Notes under the pieces: generated by a model
What the model saw: only the letters and a program-made list of their open reading frames with translations
Told to the model about the DNA's origin: nothing
The model's database searches: none
Shown: positions 24,242 to 32,833 of the stretch, piece by piece
Numbering within the stretch: position 1 is the stretch's first letter
Layout of the letters: the number at the start of each line of letters is the position of its first letter
NCBI GenBank assembly: GCA_016280895.1
Contig: JAEEHM010000057.1
Location: forward strand, 1 to 60,715
DNA from: Bacillota bacterium
GTDB lineage: Bacteria; Bacillota_I; Bacilli_A; ML615J-28; CAG-698
Reading direction: 5' to 3'
Length of the DNA: 60,715 bases
Made by a program: the position numbers and the translations under genes

Positions 24242-24823
24242 ATGATGATTATTAGATTAATATTGGAAACACTAAATATTTCACAACAAGACTTTGCTGA
24301 TAAGATAGGAGTAAGCAGACAAACTGTATATATGTGGTTGTCAGGATACAAAATATCAGAAAGGCATCTACAAAAAATTAGTGAAGTATACTTAATCCCT
24401 ATGAGTTTCTTACAAAAATCACAAATATCAGGTTTTCAATTAAGTGAAAAAGACTACAATTATCTAAGAGAAATATTAATAAATAATATTCATACTTATA
24501 ATGAAAATGTCATTAAAATGCTATTAAATGTTATAAATACAAAAAATTGTTTTTTATCTACAAATTATTCGGATTTCATTAATATGAATTTGGATTACAC
24601 ATATGTAGATATTATCAATAATATAACTGAAGCATTAGATGAAACTAGCAATTTTTTGGTTATTTGTGAATGTTATAAAAAAGGATTGGATGATATCGTA
24701 GCAGCTGTTGATAATGTAATAGCTTTGGTAGGTATTATGAGAGTTGCATATATTATAATTAATAGCAATCGTGATAAAATGACAATTATAAAATTTGGAG
24801 GTAAAAATGAAACTGCAAATTAA
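24242..24823 (+). CDS. Xre-family regulator of the ATPase/DUF4435 operon
   Basis: 193 residues. The N-terminal HTH is clear: LNISQQDFADKIGVSRQTVYMWLSGYKISERHLQKISEVY. The remaining 130 residues are helical with no known domain. GAGGTGAG lies before ATG 24242 (ATG 24245 is equally possible). It overlaps the first ATPase gene by 17 bp, and its promoter has direct repeats, so it probably controls the downstream genes and itself. Confidence 0.75.
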   Translation: MMIIRLILETLNISQQDFADKIGVSRQTVYMWLSGYKISERHLQKISEVYLIPMSFLQKSQISGFQLSEKDYNYLREILINNIHTYNENVIKMLLNVINTKNCFLSTNYSDFINMNLDYTYVDIINNITEALDETSNFLVICECYKKGLDDIVAAVDNVIALVGIMRVAYIIINSNRDKMTIIKFGGKNETAN

Positions 24824-26273
24824 CAAACTATTTGGTAAATATGATTATGACTTGAATTTCGATAATAATCATAAAATAAGTATATTAATTGGTGAGAATG
24901 GATGTGGAAAATCTACTATTTTAAAAATCATAAAATATCTTTCAAATAGGGATTTTATATCTTTAACAAAAATAAAGTTTGATAGCATTATAATTAGTGA
25001 CAATAATGTGAGTGAAACTATTTATCATGATGATATTAAACAAATGGATGTTGTAAAACAATATGATTTTAGAAGAAAGTTTTATAATTTCATAAGAAAC
25101 TATGATTTTAGTTTTGATGAGATTACAAATGAAACATTTAATGTTTTTTTTGATAGGATGAATAAAGAATTGAATAATAATTCAATCTTTGTAGATAACA
25201 TAAACGAAGATGTTATTACACACTTAAATGAAGATTTAATTTTATGTGGTTACAATGATGAGAATATACCTTCAATATGCTATTATTTTAAAGAAAAAAA
25301 TAGCAAATGCCTTTATGGATCAAAGTATTATTTTAAATATCTTTTTATGCTTGCTTATTATATCTATCATTTTGAAATAATAAAAACCACGTTTGAAAAT
25401 TATGAATCTTTACCTCTTGATTTGATAAAACTAATTGATGATAGTGAGTTTTTTTATAAGAATCTCAAGATGTTTTTAAATCCTATTAATGAGATTTATG
25501 ATTTCACATACTTGACTAGAAAAATAAATCCCAAAAAATTCTATATTAAAAATACATTAGATAAGTTACTGAAAATCATGAAAGATAATCAGAAACAATA
25601 TCACTCAAAATGGAATTACTTTTTTGATTATTTTGAATATGAAGAAGGAAGAAAAATCTTATTTGTTTTACAAACAATTTGCGAAAATAAAGGCTTTATG
25701 TTTATAAAAGAAGAAGATGAAACGCCATATGCTTTTATAAAGAAGTTATATAAATATATGTCATATTATTATGATGAAAACATAGAAAAAGATTCAAATA
25801 CAGGTGCTTTTGAATGCGATAGGTATGATGTCAAGATATTGTTCGATTATATCCTTAATAATTATAAGAAAATTAGAGAAGATTTTTACAAAAATAGTAA
25901 GAAATTGACCACATTTATATCTATTATATCAAAATACATTATTTCTAAAAATTTCGAATTTGATGACAAATTAGAATTAATTATAACAGATAAAAAGACA
26001 AACAATCGTATTGATTCTAATGATTTATCATCGGGAGAAAAGAAAATAATAAATCTATTTGATATTGTAGTATTTGGCAAAGCAAATGATTGGGGCGATG
26101 GAGATAAAATATTATTGTTAGATGAGCCGGAGTTGTCTTTATCAATATATTGGCAAGAAATGTTACTTGATGACTTAGAAAAATTTTCATATGATAAAAT
26201 AATAATCTGTACACAATCACCAAACTTATTAACTGAAGATAGCATAAAGTATTTAATCGAGGTAAAAAAATGA
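24807..26273 (+). CDS. OLD/AriA-like ABC ATPase, first of two
   Basis: 488 residues. Walker A GENGCGKST at residues 29-37; a long helical insert; ABC signature LSSGEKKI near 400; Walker B ILLLDEPELSLS near 437; and a switch region ICTQSPNLL at the end. This is the AAA_15/AAA_21 type used in OLD, PARIS and similar anti-phage systems. GGAGG precedes ATG 24807. It overlaps its paralogue by 4 bp. A DUF4435 protein, the usual PARIS partner, follows the second ATPase. Confidence 0.82.
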   Translation: MKLQINKLFGKYDYDLNFDNNHKISILIGENGCGKSTILKIIKYLSNRDFISLTKIKFDSIIISDNNVSETIYHDDIKQMDVVKQYDFRRKFYNFIRNYDFSFDEITNETFNVFFDRMNKELNNNSIFVDNINEDVITHLNEDLILCGYNDENIPSICYYFKEKNSKCLYGSKYYFKYLFMLAYYIYHFEIIKTTFENYESLPLDLIKLIDDSEFFYKNLKMFLNPINEIYDFTYLTRKINPKKFYIKNTLDKLLKIMKDNQKQYHSKWNYFFDYFEYEEGRKILFVLQTICENKGFMFIKEEDETPYAFIKKLYKYMSYYYDENIEKDSNTGAFECDRYDVKILFDYILNNYKKIREDFYKNSKKLTTFISIISKYIISKNFEFDDKLELIITDKKTNNRIDSNDLSSGEKKIINLFDIVVFGKANDWGDGDKILLLDEPELSLSIYWQEMLLDDLEKFSYDKIIICTQSPNLLTEDSIKYLIEVKK

Positions 26274-27259
26274 ACGGAAAATTACATTTTGAAATGAATG
26301 GATTATTTAAAAAATATAATTATAGTATTGATTTCAATAATAAAACAAATGTTTTAATAGGAGAAAATGGCTGTGGCAAATCCACTATACTAAATATAAT
26401 AAATGGTTTAGCAGCTAAAGATTTTGTATATATTAGTAATAAAGATTTTGATAGTATTAGTATTTCTATGGATGGATGTTCATTCAATTTAAAACATGAT
26501 GAAGTTACACAATTAGAGATATCTAAAAATCCCGATTTCAGAGAAATGTTATTTGAATTAGAGTTATCTAATTATGACAACTTTGATAAATTTTTGGATG
26601 ATGTATTAAGTATTAAGGTAAAAGACTATAATTATCAAACAAACATTTATACACCAGCAAAAGATTATTTGAATGATGATAAATATTTTGCTTCTGATGA
26701 ATACATCAAGTTTATGTCCCAATACAATGTTATATATGGATCCAAACTATATTTGAAGTGTTTTTATTCATTTTTTAAGTGCGAAAATCCTTTTGCAGCT
26801 TTAGAAAAAATAGTTAGTAATGTTCAATTATATTCTTTTATAGATATTAATGAGACAGATAAATTACAGGTGTTGCTATCAAAAGAACAGCAAAGACAAT
26901 GTTCACAATATTTAGATAAATATTTCATTAATAAATCAATAGTTTTTGAAGAAAATAGAATATTTGCTAAAGATAATGATACTCTTGACATAATAGAAGA
27001 AAAACAATTATCATCTGGTGAAAGAAAGATTATTAAAATAATGGAATTAATGGTATCGGTCGAGAACAACGACTTTCTATTATTAGACGAGCCTGAATTG
27101 TCACTATCAATTTATTGGCAAAGATATTTAATTGAAGATTTATTAAAACACTGTAATGCAAAAAAAGTTATCATTGCTACGCAATCTCCTAATTTATTAA
27201 ATGTTGATGAATTGGATTGCTTAATTCCTATTTATAGTGATGAGTATGATTATGAATAA
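26270..27259 (+). CDS. OLD/AriA-like ABC ATPase, second of two
   Basis: 329 residues, a shorter paralogue of the gene before: Walker A GENGCGKST at residues 31-39, signature LSSGERKI near 247, Walker B LLLDEPELSLS near 270 and IATQSPNLL. The two share the unusual PELSLSIYWQ stretch, so they arose by duplication, but the central inserts differ in length and sequence. Two complete ATPases side by side suggest a heteromeric assembly. Its end overlaps the DUF4435 gene. Confidence 0.82.
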   Translation: MNGKLHFEMNGLFKKYNYSIDFNNKTNVLIGENGCGKSTILNIINGLAAKDFVYISNKDFDSISISMDGCSFNLKHDEVTQLEISKNPDFREMLFELELSNYDNFDKFLDDVLSIKVKDYNYQTNIYTPAKDYLNDDKYFASDEYIKFMSQYNVIYGSKLYLKCFYSFFKCENPFAALEKIVSNVQLYSFIDINETDKLQVLLSKEQQRQCSQYLDKYFINKSIVFEENRIFAKDNDTLDIIEEKQLSSGERKIIKIMELMVSVENNDFLLLDEPELSLSIYWQRYLIEDLLKHCNAKKVIIATQSPNLLNVDELDCLIPIYSDEYDYE

Positions 27260-28088
27260 TAGTTTTGGAGATTATTTTAAAAACTTAATTCTTTCACCAA
27301 GATTAGAAGAAGTATATCAAAAGTATTTAGTAATGAGAAATGCTCATAAGTATGTAGTATTCGTTGAAGGCTATTTAGATAAATCATTTTATCAGGATTT
27401 ATTATTTAATAAACTACAATGTAATTTTAGAGGCGATATTTATTCCTTGGTTTGCAATGGTAAACAAGGAGTAATAGATATAAGCAACTATCTTTTTGAA
27501 AAGCAATACCTAAACCCTAAATCAAAAAAAATAATAAATATAGTTGATAGAGATTTTAATGCATTGAATGGATTTGAGTGTAAAATAAAAGAGAAAATAT
27601 CTTTAACAAAGTATTATTCAATCGAGTCATATGCATTTGCAAATGGCAATATAGAGCATATCCTTGAATACCTGAAGTTGAGCGATAAAAACAAAGAACA
27701 TTTCATAAATAATTTAAGAAAATATCTATATGATATACTTGACTATGAGGCTTTGTTGTTATGCTCTGTAAGAGAAAAATTCATTAATATATCAACAGAT
27801 ATTCTTGATAACACTAATCTAAGCATAATCAATGAACAAATAGAAATAAACAATGGTTTTAAAACTGCGATAGATAGAAAAATAGCAGCATTATCGAATA
27901 ATAATCTTAAAAGGATTAAGATTGCTAAGGAAATGCTAATTAATAATTATTTGTTTTATAGAGGACATGATTTGGAAAAGTATTTTGACTATATGATGAA
28001 ATACTATGGTTTAGATATAACACTCAGTGAATTACTGATAAAAGAAGATTTGACAAAAAAGTTTAAAGTAGAGATTGAAATATTATAA
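27252..28088 (+). CDS. DUF4435 (TOPRIM-like, AriB-like) effector
   Basis: About 278 residues. VVFVEGYLDKSFYQDLL near residue 37 and IINIVDRDFNALNGF near 95 match the DUF4435 core (VEGxxD...VDxDF), a TOPRIM-like fold; TKYYSIESYAF then matches the conserved 'H/YSIE' stretch. In PARIS the DUF4435 protein AriB is the nuclease released by the ATPase AriA on sensing a phage anti-restriction protein. Starts at 27240, 27246 and 27252 are all possible; 27252 overlaps the ATPase stop, fitting coupled translation. Confidence 0.75.
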   Translation: MNNSFGDYFKNLILSPRLEEVYQKYLVMRNAHKYVVFVEGYLDKSFYQDLLFNKLQCNFRGDIYSLVCNGKQGVIDISNYLFEKQYLNPKSKKIINIVDRDFNALNGFECKIKEKISLTKYYSIESYAFANGNIEHILEYLKLSDKNKEHFINNLRKYLYDILDYEALLLCSVREKFINISTDILDNTNLSIINEQIEINNGFKTAIDRKIAALSNNNLKRIKIAKEMLINNYLFYRGHDLEKYFDYMMKYYGLDITLSELLIKEDLTKKFKVEIEIL

Positions 28089-28100
28089 TTGGAGAAGCAT

Positions 28101-28922
28101 ATGGAAGAAGTATATTTGAAGTCGCTCGGAAAACTTACAATTAAAGAAATGACTGATAAGGAAGATTATATTTTTTGTGAAATACCTAATACAGTATTTG
28201 AACATAAATATATATCTGAAAACTCGCTTAACAGAGATGAGTACATAAATATGAATTATGATCAATCATCTTTAAAAGAATCTATTGATAAACGCGGTAT
28301 ACAATATATATATCATATAACACCAATAGATAATTTAAAACTTATACTAACTAAAGGTATATTACCAAGAATTTATTTATATGATAAATACAGAACAGGA
28401 AATTTTAAAGATGATTTCATAACTGCAAGATTTCCATCTGCTTTGAGTGATCCAAATAGATTTGATAATTTATACAATTCTACTAGTTTCTCGATTTCTT
28501 CAATTAACGAGTATGTTCTAAATGCTTACTTGAAAAGATATGTTGGTAGAAAGTATTGCATTTTAAAATTGAATGCAAATTTACTTGTCAATATGTACGG
28601 AAAAGAATTCTTTTTCTATCACAACTCGTCTTCAGGAGCATTTAAAGGTGATAAATATAAATATAAAAACGGGAAATATTTTAATTATATGTTTTATAAT
28701 AAGGTAGTTTGTGGAAATAAAGAATATAAAAGAAATAATTATGCTGGTAATTTAACAACTTCAAGACAAGCTGAAGTAATGATTAATAGCATTATTTCTC
28801 CTAATTTAATAGTTGATGTCTTGTTTTTTGATGAAGAAGATTACAAAAATTATATATCTAAGTATGGACAATTAAATGTAAAACACTTGGTTATAAACAA
28901 TAATAATACGTGTATTAATTAG
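28101..28922 (+). CDS. DarT-like (DUF4433) ADP-ribosyltransferase
   Basis: 273 residues. IQYIYHITPIDNLKLILTKGIL (from about residue 66) matches the NAD-binding start of DarT (YHITxxxNLxxIL..GIL), and TSRQAEVMINSIISPNLI matches its catalytic end, with Glu225 in the QAE triplet. DarT toxins ADP-ribosylate thymidines in single-stranded DNA. No DarG macrodomain antitoxin is adjacent. It is 12 bp after the DUF4435 gene and so probably in the same operon. GGAGAAG fixes ATG 28101. Confidence 0.75.
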   Translation: MEEVYLKSLGKLTIKEMTDKEDYIFCEIPNTVFEHKYISENSLNRDEYINMNYDQSSLKESIDKRGIQYIYHITPIDNLKLILTKGILPRIYLYDKYRTGNFKDDFITARFPSALSDPNRFDNLYNSTSFSISSINEYVLNAYLKRYVGRKYCILKLNANLLVNMYGKEFFFYHNSSSGAFKGDKYKYKNGKYFNYMFYNKVVCGNKEYKRNNYAGNLTTSRQAEVMINSIISPNLIVDVLFFDEEDYKNYISKYGQLNVKHLVINNNNTCIN

Positions 28923-28932
28923 GAGAGTATCT

Positions 28933-29664
28933 ATGTTGTCAAATGAAACTTATGCTTTAATAGATAGATGCGTATCGTTAACAAATAGACTTAAAGAATG
29001 TGATATATTTGACCAAAAAATGGAAATATATCATAGTATATTAGAATTTATAAATAATTATGATAATATTATGTCAAATGATATTAAGGGGAACGAAGAA
29101 CAGTTATTTGATTTATTAATTGAATATTTAGAGGAGCTCATTAATATCGCTTTGAGAGCAAGAGATGAAAAAGAATTGGATTTCGATAACAGGTATTTTG
29201 CAGCTTTATATGCGTATGATCATATTTTTGAGTTTTTCTGTAAAAGCTTGTATTTTTATACAATGGACTTAGTATATGAGAAAGAAGATACTTTACTATT
29301 GAAATGTTTAGACCATATATTAGAAAAAGTTGATATAAAATACGCAAATTATAGAACTGATAGTCTAGTTGCAAATTATTTAGATACACTAGTATTAATA
29401 ATAATCACAAATGATGAGATTTATAAAAAGTCAGTAATTGGAATCACTAATCAAATGAAATTTATAAAAGATAATTATGGAAAAGGAAAACTAAAACAGA
29501 GAGTAGATAGTTTCATATATTTATTATCAAAAACATTATTAAATTATATTCGTGATGGTGTTGAAGAATGGGATAAATTAGTAGTAGAAGATTTTTCTTT
29601 TAATAATTTATTAAGTATCGTAAATAAAGCTGATTATAAATTTAATATAAACATTATTGTTTAA
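28933..29664 (+). CDS. Helical hypothetical protein, last gene of the ATPase/DarT-like operon
   Basis: 243 residues, nearly all helical and acidic; no recognisable motif, membrane segment or signal. It starts 10 bp after the DarT-like gene with AGGAGAG before ATG 28933 and is followed by a terminator, so it is co-transcribed with the ADP-ribosyltransferase. An antitoxin or immunity role would suit its position, but nothing in the sequence shows it. Confidence 0.6.
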   Translation: MLSNETYALIDRCVSLTNRLKECDIFDQKMEIYHSILEFINNYDNIMSNDIKGNEEQLFDLLIEYLEELINIALRARDEKELDFDNRYFAALYAYDHIFEFFCKSLYFYTMDLVYEKEDTLLLKCLDHILEKVDIKYANYRTDSLVANYLDTLVLIIITNDEIYKKSVIGITNQMKFIKDNYGKGKLKQRVDSFIYLLSKTLLNYIRDGVEEWDKLVVEDFSFNNLLSIVNKADYKFNINIIV

Positions 29665-29681
29665 GGCGCTACTATCCTAGA

Positions 29682-29727
29682 CCGGGGGAGATTATTCCCC
29701 GGCCTTTTTTATGCTCTATGTTATAAT
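29682..29727 (+). promoter_or_regulatory. Palindrome-promoter unit 1 (also terminator of the previous operon)
   Basis: CCGGGG (29682-29687), loop GAGATTATT, CCCCGG (29697-29702), then a T run, so it can end the upstream operon. Exactly 21 nt after the last C of the C run lies an extended -10, TGTTATAAT (hexamer 29722-29727), for the 60-residue gene. Same design as the units at 29.95 and 30.80 kb. Confidence 0.75.
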
Positions 29728-29763
29728 GAAAGCACAAAAACAAAAACAAGGAGATTAATAATT

Positions 29764-29946
29764 ATGACTGATAAAGAAAGACAAGAAATGGTAAAAAAGA
29801 TTGAACCATTTAAAACATATGAAGAATATACAGAAGAGGAAAGAGCAATTCTTCCACCATTACCTGCGTGTGCTAAAAAAGTAATGGAATATGACACTTA
29901 TATATGGGATGGTTATAGTTGGGGAATCATGTATAGAGGTTGGTAA
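29764..29946 (+). CDS. 60-residue hypothetical protein
   Basis: Short soluble protein: a charged N-terminal half (MTDKERQEMVKKIEPFKTYEE) and an aromatic C-terminus (YIWDGYSWGIMYRGW). AAGGAG lies before ATG 29764. It has its own palindrome-type promoter and is followed at once by the second unit of the same kind. No family is recognised. Confidence 0.5.
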   Translation: MTDKERQEMVKKIEPFKTYEEYTEEERAILPPLPACAKKVMEYDTYIWDGYSWGIMYRGW

Positions 29947-29952
29947 CCAAGA

Positions 29953-29996
29953 GGGGAAGATTATTCCCCGGGGTAATTTAAAGACTATGATATAAT
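29953..29996 (+). promoter_or_regulatory. Palindrome-promoter unit 2
   Basis: GGGGAAGATTATTCCCC (29953-29969), then GGGGTAA, and an extended -10 TGATATAAT (hexamer 29991-29996), with 21 nt between the C run and the hexamer. No -35 consensus; the palindrome covers the -35 position. It drives the leader and gene at 30146. Confidence 0.75.
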
Positions 29997-30050
29997 GCTA
30001 GTGTAATTTAAAAATTCTTGATGTGTTATTGTGTTCCTTTATTTATTTAC

Positions 30051-30088
30051 CTTTACCAGTTCAAGGATTAAAACTTGAACTGGTAGAG
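30051..30088 (+). repeat. Leader hairpin, copy 1
   Basis: A 15-bp stem, CTTTACCAGTTCAAG (30051-30065) with CTTGAACTGGTAGAG (30074-30088), in the 5' leader of the 30146 gene. It is followed by ATAAAA, not a T run, so it is not a terminator. Stem sequence identical to copy 2. Confidence 0.85.
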
Positions 30089-30145
30089 ATAAAAGGAAGT
30101 AATGCATCTAAAAATATATAAGAAAAGAAAGAAGAGGTATTTATT

Positions 30146-30784
30146 ATGACAACTGAAGAAGCAAAAAAATTTTTTCAAGAACAAAAAGAAGAAGGACAAA
30201 CAGATAATGAAATATTATGGACACTGTATTCAATGTTTCAAAATGATGCAATTGATTTAGATATGCTAGAAGCATTAGTAGATGTATTAGGCTACAAACT
30301 AAGTGATGAATTTTTAAGCATGTCACCTGAAGATCAAAAAACTAAAGGATGGGGTTTTGAAGACAACAATGCACCTATTGTTAAACAAAGTAATAAAAGT
30401 GAAGATAAAAAAGAAAAAGTAAATATTTTTGAAGATGAGGAATGGTATGAGGAAAATCCAGAATTCGATGATATTACTGATGATTTATTCTTAGATGATG
30501 ATGATGAGCATCATGGAATGACAAGAGAAGAGGCAAGAGATTTTTTGCAAAAACAAAGAGATGAAGGACATACTGATGATGAAATACTTGCAGTACTATA
30601 CTCTATGTTTATAGATGATGTATTTGGTATTGATCAATTAGAAGTATTTGTTAATTTATTAGGTTATGAATTAACTGAAGAATTTAAGAATATGAGTCCC
30701 GAAGATCAAAAGACTAAAGGATGGGACGATGAAGCTGAAGAAGAAATTATAGAAAAAAATAAAATACCTTCATGGCTAGGATAA
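30146..30784 (+). CDS. Acidic protein with an internal duplication
   Basis: 212 residues made of two similar units of about 65 residues (residues 1-70 and 125-192). Each reads MTxEEAxxFxQxQxxEGxTDxEILxxLYSMF and ends MSPEDQKTKGW. They are joined by a very acidic linker (about 85-122). The protein is soluble and unknown; the units may be helical binding domains. AGAAGAGG precedes ATG 30146. It has its own palindrome promoter and long structured leader. Confidence 0.65.
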   Translation: MTTEEAKKFFQEQKEEGQTDNEILWTLYSMFQNDAIDLDMLEALVDVLGYKLSDEFLSMSPEDQKTKGWGFEDNNAPIVKQSNKSEDKKEKVNIFEDEEWYEENPEFDDITDDLFLDDDDEHHGMTREEARDFLQKQRDEGHTDDEILAVLYSMFIDDVFGIDQLEVFVNLLGYELTEEFKNMSPEDQKTKGWDDEAEEEIIEKNKIPSWLG

Positions 30785-30794
30785 TACATAAGGT

Positions 30795-30838
30795 GGGGAA
30801 GATTATTACCCGGGTAAAATGAATGTTTATGTTATAAT
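30795..30838 (+). promoter_or_regulatory. Palindrome-promoter unit 3
   Basis: GGGGAAGATTATTACCC (30795-30811), then GGGTAAAA, and an extended -10 TGTTATAAT (hexamer 30833-30838), again 21 nt after the C run. Drives the leader and gene at 30956. Confidence 0.75.
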
Positions 30839-30892
30839 GGATGTGCGAATTGAAATTAATTCTTATTTCATATTATATCTTTCATTTTTTAC

Positions 30893-30928
30893 CTTTACCA
30901 GTTCAAGGCTTAACTTGAACTGGTAGAG
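30893..30928 (+). repeat. Leader hairpin, copy 2
   Basis: Same stem as copy 1: CTTTACCAGTTCAAG (30893-30907) and CTTGAACTGGTAGAG (30914-30928). The loop is shorter (6 nt against 8). It lies 28 bp before ATG 30956, followed by AGGAGG. Confidence 0.85.
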
Positions 30929-30955
30929 ATAAAAAAGATAATAATAGGAGGCTAT

Positions 30956-31480
30956 ATGAAGAAAACAAGATTAGAAAATAGTATTATGCCATATTTTTTA
31001 ACAAATAATAACTGGTTTGAAATAATATTTTTGGAAAATGAGGGATGGCAATATAAATTAAAAAAAGGTGCTCCAAAGGAAGCAGTTGAAAGTTATAATG
31101 ATTATCTTGCTGAAAGGAAAGCTTATAAAGAAGGTTGGGATAATACCATTTATGGAGTGTATTATGAAGATATGCCTCCATTAAAGGTAGGTAAGTATGA
31201 TTTTACACCTAAATATGTTTCAAGAACTTGGGAGAAAACATATTTGTTAGAACCTATAAAAGGTCTTTATTATTACGTCTTTATTTTAACAAAAGAATAT
31301 GAAACACCTTATGTTGGCCATGGTGGTCCAACACCAAGTCCAGATGATCGTTTTATGGATCGAAAACGTATAAAGATGTACACAGTTATTGAACGTGAAG
31401 TTTTGTATTATATTAGAGCACATATGAAAAAATTTAGTGAAAAACTTGATTTGCGAGAAAAAGCAAGCAAAGAATTGTAA
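30956..31480 (+). CDS. Hypothetical protein under the third palindrome promoter
   Basis: 174 residues, rich in aromatic and basic residues (WEKTYLLEPIKGLYYYVFILTKEYETPYVGHGGPTPSPDDRFMD), ending in a helix. No family is recognised and there is no membrane segment. AGGAGG fixes the start. The ADP-ribosylglycohydrolase gene follows 44 bp later with its own AAAGGAGG and may be on the same transcript. Confidence 0.6.
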   Translation: MKKTRLENSIMPYFLTNNNWFEIIFLENEGWQYKLKKGAPKEAVESYNDYLAERKAYKEGWDNTIYGVYYEDMPPLKVGKYDFTPKYVSRTWEKTYLLEPIKGLYYYVFILTKEYETPYVGHGGPTPSPDDRFMDRKRIKMYTVIEREVLYYIRAHMKKFSEKLDLREKASKEL

Positions 31481-31524
31481 TTGGATGAAACAATAAAAAA
31501 AAGCATTAAAGGAGGAAAAGAAAA

Positions 31525-32793
31525 ATGCTAGGAGCTATTATTGGAGATATCGTTGGTTCTAGATTTGAATTCAACAATATTAAATCAAAAGAATTTGAAT
31601 TATTCACAAATGAAAGTTGTTATACTGATGATACAGTTATGACACTTGCTGTTGCTGATGTTTTACAACATAATGCTGTAAAAGATAAAAATATGATTAT
31701 TAAAACATTTAAAATGTGGGGTAGAACATATCCAAATGCAGGATATGGAGGAATGTTTCGTAAGTGGTTATTTAGTGATATGATAGATAGCTATAATAGC
31801 TATGGTAATGGTGCTGCTATGAGAATTTCTGCAGTTGGATGGTATGCTAAAAATGAAGAAGAAGTTAAAGAATATTCTAAAGCTGTTACAGAAGTTACTC
31901 ATAGTCATAAGGAGGGACTTAAAGGTGCTGAAGTTACCGCAATGTGTATATATTATGCTAGATGTGGTAAATCAAAGGAATTCATTAAAGATTACGTTAG
32001 TAAATATTATGATTTAAATTTCAATTACGATGATTTGGTTAAGAACTATTATCATGGTGAAGAAATTTGTCAAGTTACAGTACCACAAGCTATTTATTGT
32101 TTCTTAATTAGTAAAGATTTTGAAGATTGTTTACGTACTACAATTTCTATTGGTGGAGATTGTGATACTACTGCAGCAATTTCATGTGCTATTGCTGAAG
32201 CTTACTACAAATACATTGATGAAAACATCATCAAAGAAGCTTTAAAGAGACTTCCACCAACAGAAGATGATTGTAATGTTGATAGCATCATACATCACTA
32301 TTTTGGTGAAAGAAGATTCTTATATGAAGATGATGAGAAAATAACAGATGATACTATGTATGTTGCATATAAAAGAAAAATCAAAAACAAATATTTAGTT
32401 GATTTTGAATACAGCGAATCTATTCAACATTTAGCAGATATTATTTTATATGATCATGTATCACCTTTCCTTCCTAATATTGAAGATGACGATTTTTCAA
32501 AAGATTTATTAAAAGAAGGCAACTTTTTAGGTTGTGTTGAAGCATTAATGTATTTTGGTGTTGAAGGATTAGAAAGAATTAGAGATATCTATTTAAGAAG
32601 TCAAAACTTAAAAGATGTTGAATCTTTAAAGCAAATCATTAATGAAATAAATGATTATTTAAAGAAAGAAGAATATGAATTTATTTTCTTTAAAGATTTG
32701 AACAGTGTATTAGATTATTTAAAGAAGAATAGTTCGGATTATTCTAAAGAAATAAGAAATGTAATTAATCAATCATTTTATTTAAAAATTTAA
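31525..32793 (+). CDS. ADP-ribosylglycohydrolase (DraG/ARH family) with C-terminal extension
   Basis: 422 residues. Residues 1-240 are an ADP-ribosyl-GH domain: GAIIGDIVGSRFE, YTDDTVMT with metal ligands Asp35/Asp36, NGAAMRISAVGWY, THSHKEGLKGA, and GGDCDTTAA with Asp212/Asp214 (the family usually has Ser where Cys213 is). These enzymes remove ADP-ribose from protein or other targets. Residues 260-422 are a helical extension I do not recognise. It is 40 bp before a macrodomain gene and 2.6 kb after the DarT-like gene. Confidence 0.87.
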   Translation: MLGAIIGDIVGSRFEFNNIKSKEFELFTNESCYTDDTVMTLAVADVLQHNAVKDKNMIIKTFKMWGRTYPNAGYGGMFRKWLFSDMIDSYNSYGNGAAMRISAVGWYAKNEEEVKEYSKAVTEVTHSHKEGLKGAEVTAMCIYYARCGKSKEFIKDYVSKYYDLNFNYDDLVKNYYHGEEICQVTVPQAIYCFLISKDFEDCLRTTISIGGDCDTTAAISCAIAEAYYKYIDENIIKEALKRLPPTEDDCNVDSIIHHYFGERRFLYEDDEKITDDTMYVAYKRKIKNKYLVDFEYSESIQHLADIILYDHVSPFLPNIEDDDFSKDLLKEGNFLGCVEALMYFGVEGLERIRDIYLRSQNLKDVESLKQIINEINDYLKKEEYEFIFFKDLNSVLDYLKKNSSDYSKEIRNVINQSFYLKI

Positions 32794-32833
32794 TAAAATA
32801 TGATATTATTAATATGGTTAAGGAGGTTTTTAT

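Noticed and set aside
25886-26245. 119-codon minus-strand reading frame
   Set aside because: It lies wholly opposite the ATPase signature and Walker B region, with no ribosome binding site; it is a shadow of the coding strand.
29682-30928. Integron gene-cassette array
   Set aside because: Repeated elements sit before genes as promoters and leaders, attC-like core sites are not seen, and there is no integrase.
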